From the NCBI GenBank assembly GCA_947474065.1, contig CANJHD010000004.1, positions 23,791-87,790 of the forward strand: 64,000 bases of DNA, given 5' to 3'. Origin of the DNA: Planctomycetaceae bacterium (GTDB lineage Bacteria; Planctomycetota; Phycisphaerae; Phycisphaerales; SM1A02). The position numbers and the translations under genes were made by a program. Shown one piece after another: positions 25,871 through 36,900 of this stretch (position 1 is the stretch's first letter; each line of letters begins with the position of its first letter). Below the pieces are notes generated by a model, which saw only the letters and a program-made list of their open reading frames with translations, did not search any database and had not been told where the DNA came from.

Positions 25871-28026
25871 CGCGGATCTTGATATCCCGTCGCGCGGCTC
25901 AGGTAACCGCTTGAGTAATCGTTCGCGTACTCGTACCACCAAGCCATGGTGCCGGGCGGAGCGGTTGGACCAGACCGCACAGCGGCTGCACGGGCGCGCT
26001 CATCTTGCGCACGACGAACAGCGTCGCGCGTGTCACGCAGTCGTGCCTCTTCAGCGCGCTCGGCGCGGCGAGCCTCTTCTGCGTTTGATCGCACTGCGGC
26101 TTGGCGCGCACGCCAGTCCGCTTCTTGTGCATCAACACGGCGCTGATCGGCGGCGCCCTGCTGACGAGCCACCTCGGACTGCTCGCGGGAATTGCGCTCT
26201 GCTATCGCTGCGTTATCACGAGCAAGTTGTGCGGCGGTGCGGGCGTTTGCCCAGTGATTCCAGTACGGATTCCAATGACGCCACCATGCGCGCCAATCCG
26301 ACCACCATGCGGGATTGCGCCAACCCCAGCCACAGGCACTGGTCCAACCGGGGCACCAGCCCCAACCGATCCAGCCGCCGACAAGAACATCCGGGTCAAG
26401 CGCGGGCTGCGTGCCTTGGTCGGCATCCTCGGTAGGCGGCGCGAACGTGCCGGTATTCATATCGAATGTCAGCGGGAGATCAAAGGTCTGAGGCTGCGGC
26501 ATCCAACCGTTTCCTGAAAGCGCGATACCTGGTTCGTCGTAACCGTTGCCATAAACCACCGTGCCGTTGTCAACAAAGGTTCCCAAATACGCGGGCACAT
26601 AGGAAAATGTCACGCTGTCCGCGGTCGATCCAACAATGTCAACCGCTGTGACCGCGTAGAGCGGAGACGACGCTTGAATCTGCGAGATTGCGTCCGGAAG
26701 ATCGTCGCACACAATCCACGGGCCTTCGGGCGCAGCGGCGCTGAACCACACTGCATTGTCGCAGCAGTAGAAGTACCGGTCGCATTCGATGACTGGCTGC
26801 GATGCGTTCACTGACCCGCGCAGCAGCGTTCCGTCGATGCCCTGCCAGAGCGGCGCACCGCTCCAGTTGACGCTGCAATGCGCCGCAGCACGCATCACCT
26901 GAACGGTGCGAGCTTCTTGCGCCGCTGCAACGGCAGCCACCGACTCGGGCGTTCGCGGAATGCTTGCCTTCACATGATCAAACGTGCGTCCACTGGGTAG
27001 TGCGCGAAATTCTTCCGGGACCGCTGTGGCAGCGACGCGGGTCCATGCGCCATCAAGAGTTGGAGCCGAGAACCAACGACCGGATGCGAGCGTCCACCAC
27101 GCAATCGGGTTTGCAGTACGCAAGACCATAGCGCGCGAGTTCGCAACCCACTGAACGCCCGGCGCAATATCGGCGAGCACTGGTTCGCCATTCATTGAAA
27201 TGAGCACGGTTGGATCAGTGACAACAAGCACCGCTGGAAAAGTTGTCGACCCAGCGCTCGCTCCTGCAGGGCCAGAAGACGGCGCAGTCACGCCTGACGG
27301 GGGCACCGGCGAGGTTCCGATCGCAACAATCACAGCAGCGGGTGGAGCATCAACGGGCGCGTACCCCTGCTCAAGTTGTGCGCTTCCCATCCATCGGTCG
27401 TCTCCAAGGCGAACCACAAACGATCCATCCTGCGCCTGAAGAACAAGAAACGGAGTGTTGATCACCTGCCGCCAATTGGTATCCGCTAAGTCTTTAAGTT
27501 GCGGATCGCCATCAATAGTGATGAGCGTTGCTCGCTGCCTTTCAATGCGGAAGTGTGGAACAAAGTCGCCAAGCCCGGGCGTACCAGCGGCGCGCACATT
27601 CTCTATCTGCATGTCATGTACTAAAGCGCGTCGTGTGATGCAGAACGCTCGTGTTGCAATGGCACGCTGGACTGCGTCAATGTCATCTTGCGGCGCAATG
27701 ACTCCACCGAATGACAACGAATCAACTTGAAACGAAGCAATCTCGAGTTCGCCGTCATCAGCAGCGGCCGTAGCCTGCGCGGAGACCGTCATGCTTCCAA
27801 TGTCTGCAGGCGAGATACTCGCCGCGCCGTTGCGCACCCGGGTAACTGCGTGGGTGAGACCAACCATGTCCCCACCGTAGGAATTGAATTGCGGCCCGTA
27901 AATCACAAAGCTACGGTCGCCATCACTGACTGTCTGCGGCCATGAGGAGTCCGCGGTTGCAGGCGAGCAGACGCACAGCGAGCAAAGCAGCGTGCACAAC
28001 TGAATGAGCGTCCGCCACATTCTCAT
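25834..28026 (-). CDS. Large exported protein of unknown function, Trp-rich tail
   Basis: 730 residues with a signal peptide (to about residue 25). The central part (about 270-520) has FYCCDNAVWFSAAAPEGPW and YAVTAVDIVGSTADSVTFSY, a pattern I recall from large proteobacterial proteins loosely annotated as carbohydrate-binding family V/XII; the function is not known. A very Trp-rich stretch follows (about 570-605, repeats like WWRHWNPYWNHW), then an Arg/Ala/Glu coiled coil (about 606-690). Its start overlaps the preceding lipoprotein stop (ATGA), so the two are probably partners. Confidence 0.6.
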   Translation of the reverse strand: MRMWRTLIQLCTLLCSLCVCSPATADSSWPQTVSDGDRSFVIYGPQFNSYGGDMVGLTHAVTRVRNGAASISPADIGSMTVSAQATAAADDGELEIASFQVDSLSFGGVIAPQDDIDAVQRAIATRAFCITRRALVHDMQIENVRAAGTPGLGDFVPHFRIERQRATLITIDGDPQLKDLADTNWRQVINTPFLVLQAQDGSFVVRLGDDRWMGSAQLEQGYAPVDAPPAAVIVAIGTSPVPPSGVTAPSSGPAGASAGSTTFPAVLVVTDPTVLISMNGEPVLADIAPGVQWVANSRAMVLRTANPIAWWTLASGRWFSAPTLDGAWTRVAATAVPEEFRALPSGRTFDHVKASIPRTPESVAAVAAAQEARTVQVMRAAAHCSVNWSGAPLWQGIDGTLLRGSVNASQPVIECDRYFYCCDNAVWFSAAAPEGPWIVCDDLPDAISQIQASSPLYAVTAVDIVGSTADSVTFSYVPAYLGTFVDNGTVVYGNGYDEPGIALSGNGWMPQPQTFDLPLTFDMNTGTFAPPTEDADQGTQPALDPDVLVGGWIGWGWCPGWTSACGWGWRNPAWWSDWRAWWRHWNPYWNHWANARTAAQLARDNAAIAERNSREQSEVARQQGAADQRRVDAQEADWRARQAAVRSNAEEARRAERAEEARLRDTRDAVRRAQDERARAAAVRSGPTAPPGTMAWWYEYANDYSSGYLSRATGYQDPRYGVAVGRGGNL

Positions 28027-28442
28027 TTCTCCACCACAGCTTTACTTGCGCGAACATCCTTTACTCGCTCAAAGGATGTGACGAGGAGCTTTGATCGTGC
28101 CGCACAGGTGTCGCGTACGAGTTCAACATCCATGGTCATGCTGCCGATGCGCACTTTGTACTGGCCGATGTCGTCTGCACACATTGGCGACTCGCGACGC
28201 GTCTGCATGACCAGCGTCCCTTCATCAGGATCGAAGGTAAACGAGCCCATCACTGGCCGCTTCTGATCTTTGATCGCGATCGAATACAGGCCACTCTGCG
28301 AGAATGTGATAACCGTCCCGTTCGCTGAGGCACGCCAGTCACCAACGACGGCCACATCCGGCTCCTCAACCTTCTGCCTGCCGAGGCAGCCAACGAGCAT
28401 GAGGGCGGAGATGATCATGAGTACAGGTTTCGCTGGGAACAT
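28023..28442 (-). CDS. Small lipoprotein of unknown function
   Basis: 139 residues from the internal ATG at 28442, which gives a clean lipoprotein signal (LMLVGC, Cys19). A longer start at 28541 would overlap the upstream gene. The mature part (VVGDWRASANGTVITFSQSG, then MGSFTFDPDEGTLVMQ) looks like a small lipocalin-like or beta-barrel domain of the kind that measures deviation from a baseline, but no family is certain. It is coupled to the 730-residue protein downstream. Confidence 0.6.
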   Translation of the reverse strand: MFPAKPVLMIISALMLVGCLGRQKVEEPDVAVVGDWRASANGTVITFSQSGLYSIAIKDQKRPVMGSFTFDPDEGTLVMQTRRESPMCADDIGQYKVRIGSMTMDVELVRDTCAARSKLLVTSFERVKDVRASKAVVEK

Positions 28443-28516
28443 CGCCGCACGGTAGCGGAAAGTTCCATCGCAAATCACCAGCACCACCACCGTCCGCCCA
28501 CGAATCCTCGCCCGCG

Positions 28517-29215
28517 CTAGGCGCGTGGCCGCGGCATCCATCGATCCCGGTCAGCAAGGGAGCGCGAATTGAATGGGCCGCGAATACCTGGCCCCCGCAC
28601 TGATTCATCGGATTCCTGGGCACCCTGCTGCCGATCGACCAACTTCTTTCCCATGCCGCAATCGTCGAGGTCCATTGGATGGAGGCAGTCAATGAATTCT
28701 GAAGCCTCCGTTTCCGGCGGCAGACACCGCGTCGGCTCATCAAGAATGCGGTAATAGAGCCGCGCGTACAGATCACGGTCACAGAGGTGATCGCTGTTCA
28801 GGATAAATACGCCGGAAGCAGCAAGGGCCTCGACCACTGTCCACAGTTCATCGTGCAAATCGTCATCGGCTGCAAGATCTTGTGGCGGAACTGGCACAAT
28901 CTGATGCTCCAAGAGCATGGCGCGCCCGGTTGTGTTCGGCGCCATTTCCATGTCGTAGACAAGCGTCCAGTAGAAACGATCCGTGTCGCCGCCGGAATCA
29001 GCAGCTGACGCAACCAACTCATCAATGCGCGCGGCTCGTTCCGCCGTCTGCGACTTGCGCATTGCCGAAGCTTCACGAGCTAACTGCGCCAGACGCTCTT
29101 GAGCCAGCCCGCCGCGCATAACGCGTCTGCGACTCACACGGCGCTTGCAACCCACAGTACTGCGCTGGTCCTGAACTCCAGAAACGCCTGCCGCCCCGTC
29201 AACGCCATAACACAT
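28517..29215 (-). CDS. Conserved-looking hypothetical protein (MCYGVDG start)
   Basis: 232 residues. The start at 29215 has GAGGAGGT just upstream, a very strong ribosome site for this genome. The N-terminus MCYGVDGAAG followed by a basic stretch (CKRRVSRRRVMRG) and a helical region is unlike any family I recognise. The acidic C-terminal part contains FILNSDHLCDRDLYARLYYRIL and FIDCLHPMDLDDCGMGKKL. No signal peptide or membrane segment. It lies between the mannoside operon and the lipoprotein gene on the same strand. Function unknown. Confidence 0.6.
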   Translation of the reverse strand: MCYGVDGAAGVSGVQDQRSTVGCKRRVSRRRVMRGGLAQERLAQLAREASAMRKSQTAERAARIDELVASAADSGGDTDRFYWTLVYDMEMAPNTTGRAMLLEHQIVPVPPQDLAADDDLHDELWTVVEALAASGVFILNSDHLCDRDLYARLYYRILDEPTRCLPPETEASEFIDCLHPMDLDDCGMGKKLVDRQQGAQESDESVRGPGIRGPFNSRSLADRDRWMPRPRA

Positions 29216-29331
29216 AATTCCACCTCCTCTGTTGTAGATCCTTGCACGCGCAAAGTACGCAGCGCTTTGATCACAACCGGAAGTGGCTGCGGAATTTCTC
29301 CGCACATTCTCAAATCAATCAGTCATCGCGC

Positions 29332-31968
29332 TCAGTGCGCATGAATCCGGAACGTTGGCGCATCGCCCGTACCGCCCCGCACCTTCAACACCATGTTGAG
29401 GCGCTCGCCGGGCAGCATGGAAACCAAATTCGGCGAACATTCCGTCCAATCGCACTCCGGCTCAATCCACAGGTCACGCACAAGGGTTCGGGCATGGACC
29501 TGAATCCACAGGTCGCTGACCGATCGACCAGTGGTGACCTCATATTCAGGCTTTGTTTCAGGCTGTTCACGGTCAGGAGCAAACCACCACCATGCGCGCA
29601 TACGGTCGCGGTCGGCAAGCGGAATCTCCTCGCCAATCGCATCGTCCTGGCTGGGAACATCAACCACAATTCCCTCCGCACGCGCGTCGTCCGGTGCACC
29701 CACAAGGTCCTGCACTTCAAGCGACATGTCCACCGATCGCGGCGGCACCACGATGCGCTCTTGGGCCTGTGCAAGCACCTTCCCATGCACATCAATACGG
29801 CGCACAATGACATGCGCATTCCAACGCGATACCGTGTCGTTCACCAGGACCACACGCAAGGCGCGCACCCCGGCCGCATCGGCAACACCGACTGGCTGAA
29901 TGGTTACCAACTTCGGCGCCGCTGCTCGACGTACCGCGTGGTACGCCGGCTTGGGGCGCATCTTTCCGTCAATGATGCTCCAACTGTGACCGGTCCATAC
30001 ATCATTGAGTTGCCAGAAGAGACTTCCGGACGAGCGTTCCGGGTGCGCTCGTAGCCAAGTAATCGCCGTCTCCATCGCCCGCGCCTGCAACAGTTGCGCC
30101 TGCCAATGCCACTCAGAAAAATCGCGCGCTGGTCGAAACGCCGCATCCATAAAGACGCCGTACTGCGGTGTGTCGCCGCCGGTTGCGCGTTGTCGCAGCG
30201 CGAGCTCCGGCGATCCAACAACCAGCGCCGCGTCACCAAGCGCCTCGCGCAGGGACTGCATGTTGGCCGGCCCTTGATGCCCAAATTCGCTAGTAAAACG
30301 AGGCACAATTGAACGGTAGCCATCTAACTTGAGATCCCACGTGTGGCGATCGCCATGGTCAGGATCGTTGGCATGCACATCAAGCGAACCGCTCCATGGA
30401 CTGTCAGCCCAGTAAGACCGCGTCGGATCCAACTCCGCGCAGATTCGCGGCAGTAAATCCGTCCAGTACCCGATGCCCCACGACTGCCCGGGCGCAAGGC
30501 GCTCGCGGAAACCCCATGACTGCCACGCCAGCACATCTTCATTTCCACCACACCACAACACAATGCTCGGATGCGAAGCAAGCCGCTCTACCTGATAGCG
30601 CGCCTCGCTTTTCACTGACGCGCGCATCGGTGCATCTTCTGGATAGGTGGCACAGGCGAACATGAAGTCCTGCCACACCAACATGCCCACTTCGTCGCAA
30701 TGCTCATAGAACCGGTCATGCTCATAGATGCCACCACCCCAAACGCGCAACATGTTGAGATTGGCAGCTGCAGCAAGATCAATCAATCGCTCAACCGTAT
30801 TGCTGTCCCGCGCTGCGCATGGAAACGGCGACGCTGGAATCCAATTTGCGCCGGTCACAGGCACCGAAACACCGTTCACGCGAAAGGTGAATTGCGAACC
30901 ATGCTCGTCCGGAGAAGTATCGAGTTCGCAAGTGCGCAGACCAATCTTGCGCACCACGCGTTCCTTGCTGCCGCGAATTGGCCAACCTTCTTCAGCACCC
31001 GGTCCGGGCACCAATTCCACATGCAAAGCGTGCAGCGGCTGCCGCCCAATTCCGCGGGGCCACCAGCGGTCGGGTCGCTCCACATCAATGATCGCAACTG
31101 CCGTGCCATCTGCGTGAACGGGCACATAGACAACAATCTTGGAAGGCAACTTCGCGCGCTTCTCTTTGCGATCGTCCTCTACTGGTGCAGAGGAACGCGG
31201 CGGCATACGCAATTCACAGCGCGCCATGACCTTGAGCGGCGCGTTCTCGGCGCCGTCTTCATTCGCAGCCGCACCACCGCTCGCAGCAGCTGATCGCTCG
31301 ACGCGGACATGCACTTCTACTGTTGCGCGCGCACCGTCACAGTGCGTCACCAACGGACGCATTGCTGCAATGCGCACTCCGCTCCAGCACTCCAACTGCA
31401 CGCTGCCTGGCATTCCCGACGTTGGAACACGCGGACCCCAGTCCCAACCGAAGTTGCACGCGCTCTTGCGCATGAATGGATACGGAGTCCAATCACCGTT
31501 TACCGGCCGCGCACCGAGTCGCGCCTCTTCGGTACGCACCCAATCAACAGGAGCGCGGATCGCCACGGTGATTTCATTTGCGCCAACGCGCAGTGCTTGC
31601 TTCGCCGGAAATCGATGCTGCACAAACTGATTCGCGGCATTGCCAACTTCGATGCCATTGATAGCGACCCGCGCGATCGTGTCGAGCGATGCAAATACCA
31701 AATCACAACACTCTTCAGTTAACGCTTCCGGCGCGACATCAATGACGCCGCGCCATAGCCAGTCTGCATGGCCCACCCATGATTGCTGCGCTTCACCGTC
31801 ACCCTGGTCAACAGGAATGATGATGCCGGCTCGCACTAAGTCATGATGCACACAGCCCGGAACCTCGGACGCAAACCGCGTGCCAATCACGCCCGCGGGC
31901 GTAGCCGCACTGCTACACGCGGTACATTCGACGGTCCAACCTTCGGCTTGCGGCAACACGCTGATCAT
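29332..31968 (-). CDS. Beta-mannosidase, glycoside hydrolase family 2
   Basis: 878 residues; removes terminal beta-linked mannose. The order is a GH2 sugar-binding domain (WLWRGVIDVAPE), an immunoglobulin-like domain, then a TIM barrel. The FGWDWGPRVPTSG motif is characteristic of beta-mannosidases. The catalytic acid/base is Glu477 in CGGNED and the nucleophile Glu561 in RFTSEFGHQGP. No signal peptide, so it is cytoplasmic. Its start is 9 bp after the symporter stop, making it the third gene of the mannoside operon. Confidence 0.93.
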   Translation of the reverse strand: MISVLPQAEGWTVECTACSSAATPAGVIGTRFASEVPGCVHHDLVRAGIIIPVDQGDGEAQQSWVGHADWLWRGVIDVAPEALTEECCDLVFASLDTIARVAINGIEVGNAANQFVQHRFPAKQALRVGANEITVAIRAPVDWVRTEEARLGARPVNGDWTPYPFMRKSACNFGWDWGPRVPTSGMPGSVQLECWSGVRIAAMRPLVTHCDGARATVEVHVRVERSAAASGGAAANEDGAENAPLKVMARCELRMPPRSSAPVEDDRKEKRAKLPSKIVVYVPVHADGTAVAIIDVERPDRWWPRGIGRQPLHALHVELVPGPGAEEGWPIRGSKERVVRKIGLRTCELDTSPDEHGSQFTFRVNGVSVPVTGANWIPASPFPCAARDSNTVERLIDLAAAANLNMLRVWGGGIYEHDRFYEHCDEVGMLVWQDFMFACATYPEDAPMRASVKSEARYQVERLASHPSIVLWCGGNEDVLAWQSWGFRERLAPGQSWGIGYWTDLLPRICAELDPTRSYWADSPWSGSLDVHANDPDHGDRHTWDLKLDGYRSIVPRFTSEFGHQGPANMQSLREALGDAALVVGSPELALRQRATGGDTPQYGVFMDAAFRPARDFSEWHWQAQLLQARAMETAITWLRAHPERSSGSLFWQLNDVWTGHSWSIIDGKMRPKPAYHAVRRAAAPKLVTIQPVGVADAAGVRALRVVLVNDTVSRWNAHVIVRRIDVHGKVLAQAQERIVVPPRSVDMSLEVQDLVGAPDDARAEGIVVDVPSQDDAIGEEIPLADRDRMRAWWWFAPDREQPETKPEYEVTTGRSVSDLWIQVHARTLVRDLWIEPECDWTECSPNLVSMLPGERLNMVLKVRGGTGDAPTFRIHAH

Positions 31969-31977
31969 TGCAAGACG

Positions 31978-33978
31978 CTACCGCACGGAGCCGTCATCGG
32001 AGGCGTCAGGGGTAAATGTTCGGAGATCGCGGCGGAGTCGGAAGTAGTCACGCATTCCGCCAATGACAAACCACACCATCACGGCGGTGCTTGCCACCAG
32101 AATCACCCAGACCCAAACGTGCCAATAGGCCGACCACTCTGCATCAGTGACTGCCGTCCCTTGGCTCTTGCGCCACACCATCCACGGCGTGCCGATGCAG
32201 AAGAGAACCGTGAAGAAGAGCGGCCAACTCAGTGTGATCCACGCGACAAATCGATCCCAGCCTTGGTACTGACGATCGAAGCCGATCTTCTCCCAGAAGT
32301 TCTGCGGTGCCTCGTCAAGCGCGGCGTCACCATCCGTCCGGAACGCACCACGATGGAGCAATCGATCAAGGTCGAAACTCTTCACGCCACCCGCGAGGCT
32401 GACCGTTACGTAGAAGATGCACGACGCAATCATCGCAATGAAACTGATCACCATGCCGGTGAGATTGGTGCGAACCCACGCGCAGAATCCACCCCATCCG
32501 TTCAGAATTGCGCCAGCATCGGCAGCGTTCCAACTGCTCACCCACTCCTTGGGGACGTTCGTGACAATGACGCCCAACACGCACAACGTCATGCCAACGA
32601 TCATCCCCGACCACGCTCCAGCGGTTGTTCCCCAGCGCGTGTACAGACCACCGATGATCGCTGCGCCGCCGCCCGCAACAAAGATGCTCGCGCTCATGGC
32701 TGCGAACATGGCGATGTAGATGCCGGGCTCGTACCACATGCTGAAGCAGAACGCGAAGATCGCCACGCCGAGCACCGCGGACTTCAATAGGAACAACTGA
32801 CCGCGCGCTGATATCGGTTTCTTGCGGAATGGAAGCACAACATCCTGCACAAAGATGCTGGCCCACGAATGCAGATATGCCTCATCGGTACTGATGGCCG
32901 CGCCGAGCATTGCAGCAACTACTAAGCCAAGCAAGCCAGTCGGAAGCATGATGCCTAGCGCGAGCGGAACGCGCATTTCCGCCTGCAACGCCTCGGTTGG
33001 CTGCGCAGCAATGAGTTCCTTGAGTGGAGCCGCCGCTACTGCATAGTCCGGGTGCGTGAGATACGCGCGCACTGCAAGGGGAATCAACACGGTCACCAAC
33101 ATCAGCGTGCGGTATCGCCACCCGTTCAGAAGTTGACCCATGCGCGCCTCGTGCGCGTCGCGTGCCGCGCTGTTGTAGCCCTGGTCGCCCTGCCATGCGC
33201 GACACGCATAGAACAGCGTGAACGCACTGATCAACCAGAACAGCACGCCAAAGTTCTGTTCGTCTTGCAGCCCCAGTGGATTGAGCATGCTCTTTCCGGC
33301 GGGCAACATCATCATCGTCTCTTGCAGTTTCAGCCATGGGAACTTCAGCAATACCCAATAGCAGACCATGACGAACGTGCAGAAGCAGAACACGCCCTGG
33401 AAGAAATCTGTGACGAGTACCGCAAGCATTCCGCCCGCGAACACCATGAATACTGCGAAGGTCAGGAGTGCTGCCATCACTGCGGGGAATGTTGGGAAGG
33501 TCGCCCCAAGCACCTCAAATCGATCCGGCATGCCGAGCATGGCAACGAAGAACCGCGCTGTTACTCCGGGGAAAATCGCGTAATTCAGAATGCCCGAGAT
33601 GAACGCAACGATCCCGCTGAAGATACGAAAGCGCCGCGAGTAACGCATTTCAAAGAACTGCGCCAAGGTCATGGCGCGCGTCTCGCGGAATCGATAGATC
33701 ACCCAACCAGTAATCGCCAGCAAGATCAGCGATGGCCCCTCCATGTAGCCCCACCAATATTGCGTGAAACCGACGTCGTAGCCAACTTGGAAATACCAGA
33801 CCAACGTGATGACGCCCACTTGCGCCATGTTGTAAGAAACCGTGAGCAGATAGCGCCCCGCAAGGCGGTTGGCGCTCAGAAATCCACTCACGCTATTTGC
33901 GTGCCGACGCATGCTCCACGCGGAGAGTGCCAGCGCCACCAAGAACGCAACGACGATGGTCCAGTCGAGCAGTTGCAT
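31978..33978 (-). CDS. Sodium/solute symporter (SSS family)
   Basis: 666 residues with about 13-14 membrane segments starting at residue 7. The pattern MRRHANSVSGFLSANRLAGRYLL near the N-terminus and a central helix series fit the SSS family, which co-transports Na+ with sugars, amino acids or anions. It is sandwiched one base after the alpha-mannosidase stop and just before the beta-mannosidase, so mannose or short mannosides are the likely substrate (inferred). The C-terminal domain beyond residue 560 is an extra soluble/membrane extension. Confidence 0.88.
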   Translation of the reverse strand: MQLLDWTIVVAFLVALALSAWSMRRHANSVSGFLSANRLAGRYLLTVSYNMAQVGVITLVWYFQVGYDVGFTQYWWGYMEGPSLILLAITGWVIYRFRETRAMTLAQFFEMRYSRRFRIFSGIVAFISGILNYAIFPGVTARFFVAMLGMPDRFEVLGATFPTFPAVMAALLTFAVFMVFAGGMLAVLVTDFFQGVFCFCTFVMVCYWVLLKFPWLKLQETMMMLPAGKSMLNPLGLQDEQNFGVLFWLISAFTLFYACRAWQGDQGYNSAARDAHEARMGQLLNGWRYRTLMLVTVLIPLAVRAYLTHPDYAVAAAPLKELIAAQPTEALQAEMRVPLALGIMLPTGLLGLVVAAMLGAAISTDEAYLHSWASIFVQDVVLPFRKKPISARGQLFLLKSAVLGVAIFAFCFSMWYEPGIYIAMFAAMSASIFVAGGGAAIIGGLYTRWGTTAGAWSGMIVGMTLCVLGVIVTNVPKEWVSSWNAADAGAILNGWGGFCAWVRTNLTGMVISFIAMIASCIFYVTVSLAGGVKSFDLDRLLHRGAFRTDGDAALDEAPQNFWEKIGFDRQYQGWDRFVAWITLSWPLFFTVLFCIGTPWMVWRKSQGTAVTDAEWSAYWHVWVWVILVASTAVMVWFVIGGMRDYFRLRRDLRTFTPDASDDGSVR

Positions 33979-33979
33979 A

Positions 33980-36900
33980 TCAGGCCCTCACTCCGGTCGC
34001 AGCGATATCGGCGCGCAGTGTGACAATTTGAAATGGACGCACCGCGAATCGCGTTGTGCCGGTTGCCACATCGTGTGCGAATCCGTCGATATCGACGCTC
34101 TGCTCAAAGAGGTCCGCGGCACATACCGTGCCAACCGGGAATCCCCAGCGAACAGTGGCAACACCTGAACCACCGCGCACTTCAACCACGCGCAATGCCA
34201 TACCGCCTGCTTGTTCTGAAGGCTTGAGAGCGGCAATCTCCATGTGTGCCGCGCCGGTTGCTTCAATAGCAATTGCCTGCCAACCGTTGGTAATACGCCC
34301 GTCCGTTGCGCTGGGGGTTGCGCTCGCGCATGCCGCCACATTCGCACCGCGCGTCATCGCGCCTACAAGCGGATTGTTCAATTGCTCAGCCTGCGCATCA
34401 ACTCCCGCCGCGCGCCAGTCGCCCGCATGCGCGAGCACGGAATAGGTGAAGCGATGATGCCCGCGGTCCGCAGTTGGATCCGGGAAATTCGGTGCCTTCA
34501 GAAGACTCAGGCCCAACACGCCATGCTTGGCACTGCGCCCGAACTTGCCATCATCGAGCACCGCAACCCCAAGACCCGGCTCTGACATATCCATCCAGTT
34601 GTGCCCAGGAACCTCAAACTGCGCGCGTTCCCATGAAGTGTTGTCGTGCGTCGCGCGTTCGATGTGACCAAATTGGATTCCAAATGTCGCACGCCGCGCG
34701 CGGACCGCGCACGGGAACAGCGCGCGCAGAAGTTTTTGCTCCTCGTGCCACTCAATGTCGGTCACGATGTCGACGCGAGGACTGCCAGCAAGCAACCGAT
34801 AGCGCTGCACAAGGCGGCTCGCCTGACCAAGCGGACGCTCTACCGTGATCTCCGCTAGCAACGGCGACCGCTTCGAAACAGTGATTCGCTCGGCGGCGGT
34901 CATCACGCGCATGGCCTGCTCTTGGTAGTCGCGGTCGGTGTCCCATGCCTCCCAGCGGCGTGGACGATCTTCGTAGATCACCAACTGGTTCATCGGCAAT
35001 GGCTCACCGTGGTGGTCCGCACCGTTCGCAACGCGATCATCACCGATGCGGCGCAATTCGCCGATCCGTCCGGCGTCATCAATTGTCACGGAAACGAGCC
35101 CGTTTCGCAGCGTGTGTTCGCCATCGACATGCACTGTCTCGTGCGCGCTGGGCTGCGGCGCACGCGCCGGATCGATCATTTGGATTCCAAACGCCGGAAC
35201 GCGGATCGCAAGGACCTCGCCCTCCTCGGTTGCAAGCGTCCCGCTTTGCGCGGTCGACGCGGGATTGAAGATCACGAGTTGCTCAGGGCTAGACGGTGCG
35301 CTCGCGTTGCCAGCGGCTCCCGCCATCCACGCCATCCCGCCCTGCACGGTGCGCATCGCATCACGTCGCACTTCATCGAGTTGCTCGCGCGCGTCGTCGT
35401 AGACCTCCTTGATGGAGCTGCCCGGCAGAATGTCGTGAAACTGGTTCAGAAGCACCGTCTTCCAGGTTCCGTCAAGCGCCACGCGCGTGGCCTCGGCACT
35501 GGCGGCATCGCCCATCACACCGGCGCGCGCACACGCGAGTGCCTCGCCGAGTCGCAACATCCCTTCCGCGCGACGGTTCGCTTCCTTTATCCATGCTTGG
35601 CTGGTGTACGTGCCGCGGTGCAGCTCCAAATACAACTCGCCGTCCCAGACCTTGATGTCTTGACCCTTGCGCCACAGCGCACGCTGCGCTTGATGCAAAT
35701 CCTCGCAGAAGGAATGCACGCTCTTCTGCTCCACGCGCGGTAGTCCATCGCAGCGTGCGCCAATATTGGCGCGCTCAATCTGCTCAGCGGTTGGTCCGCC
35801 GCCGCCGTCGCCGTAACCAAACGGCTGCAAATACATAGGAATGCGCGCGCCGTCCTGTTCCACCAAATTCTTCACGCCGTACTGAAACTCCTTCGGCTCG
35901 ATCGCGCTGTTGTAATTGTGACCAGGCGTCAGGTGCGTGAGAATCTCAGTGCCATCGAGGCCGCGCCAACGGAATGTGACATTCGGGAACTTGTTCGTCT
36001 CACACCAACTCATCTTGTTGGTGATGAAGGTGTCGAGCCCCGCCTGCGCCATGATCTGCGGCAAGCTTGCCGGGAATCCAAATGTGTCGGGCAGATAGAG
36101 GAACCGCTGCGGCGCGGCCACGCCGAAACGCGACTCCCAATATCCGCATCCATGAAGTATCTGCCGCACGAAACTTTCACCGGAAGGACATGTGCAATCT
36201 GGCTCAATCCACATGGCACCGGCTGCTTCCCAGCGCCCCTCGGCCACTCGCGCGCTGATCTCCGCGAAGAGTTCCGGCGACCGTTCCTCTATCCACGCAT
36301 ACTGTTGCGCCTGGCTGCAAAGGAAGTGGAAATTCGGGAATCGTTCTTGCAAGCGAAGCACATTTGCAAATGTCCGCGTGCACTTGCGCTTGGTCTCAGC
36401 AATCGGCCATAGCCACGCGGTATCGATGTGCGCATGGCCCACCGCATCGCAGACCACCGGCGTCTGCGCGCCGCGGCCCATGAGAAGTGCTGCCAACTCC
36501 GGAAAGAGCGAAGAACACGCCCCGTGCATCGCCATCGCATGCGAACCCATCGCCGCGCCGCGTACAGGAATGCGCGCCATCAGCGCGCGTAAGCCGCGGT
36601 CAAGTTCGTGCGCGCGCGCGTCGCTCTCGGGAAGCGTCAGGAGAATCTTGCGCGCAGCATCGAAGCCCTGCGCAAAGCGCCACACCGCTTCGTCAACCAC
36701 TACGAGTTCTGCTGATTCAAGACGACCTGGATGTTCCTCTCGCCAACGCGCCTGTTGCTCCGCGTGATCCCACCAGAAAGTGCTGATCCCGAGCGGCAGG
36801 TTGCACGCCGCTTCAATCAGAAGGTCGAGCGCAACTGCGCCACTCGCGTCTGGCGCGCGCTCCCACAGGAAAGCAAGATCGCGGTATGGATCGAACCCCT

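Noticed and set aside
29288..29304. Small hairpin TGCGGA/TCCGCA after the beta-mannosidase gene as a terminator
   Set aside because: Only six base pairs and no T-run; too weak to list as a feature.
31843..34023. Plus-strand frames of 315 and 323 codons
   Set aside because: They are antisense to the symporter gene, rich in His/Arg/Glu, and have no recognisable domain.
35441..35450. Another GGTTCAGAA copy
   Set aside because: It lies in the GH38 coding sequence, lacks the second 11-bp repeat, and is probably chance.
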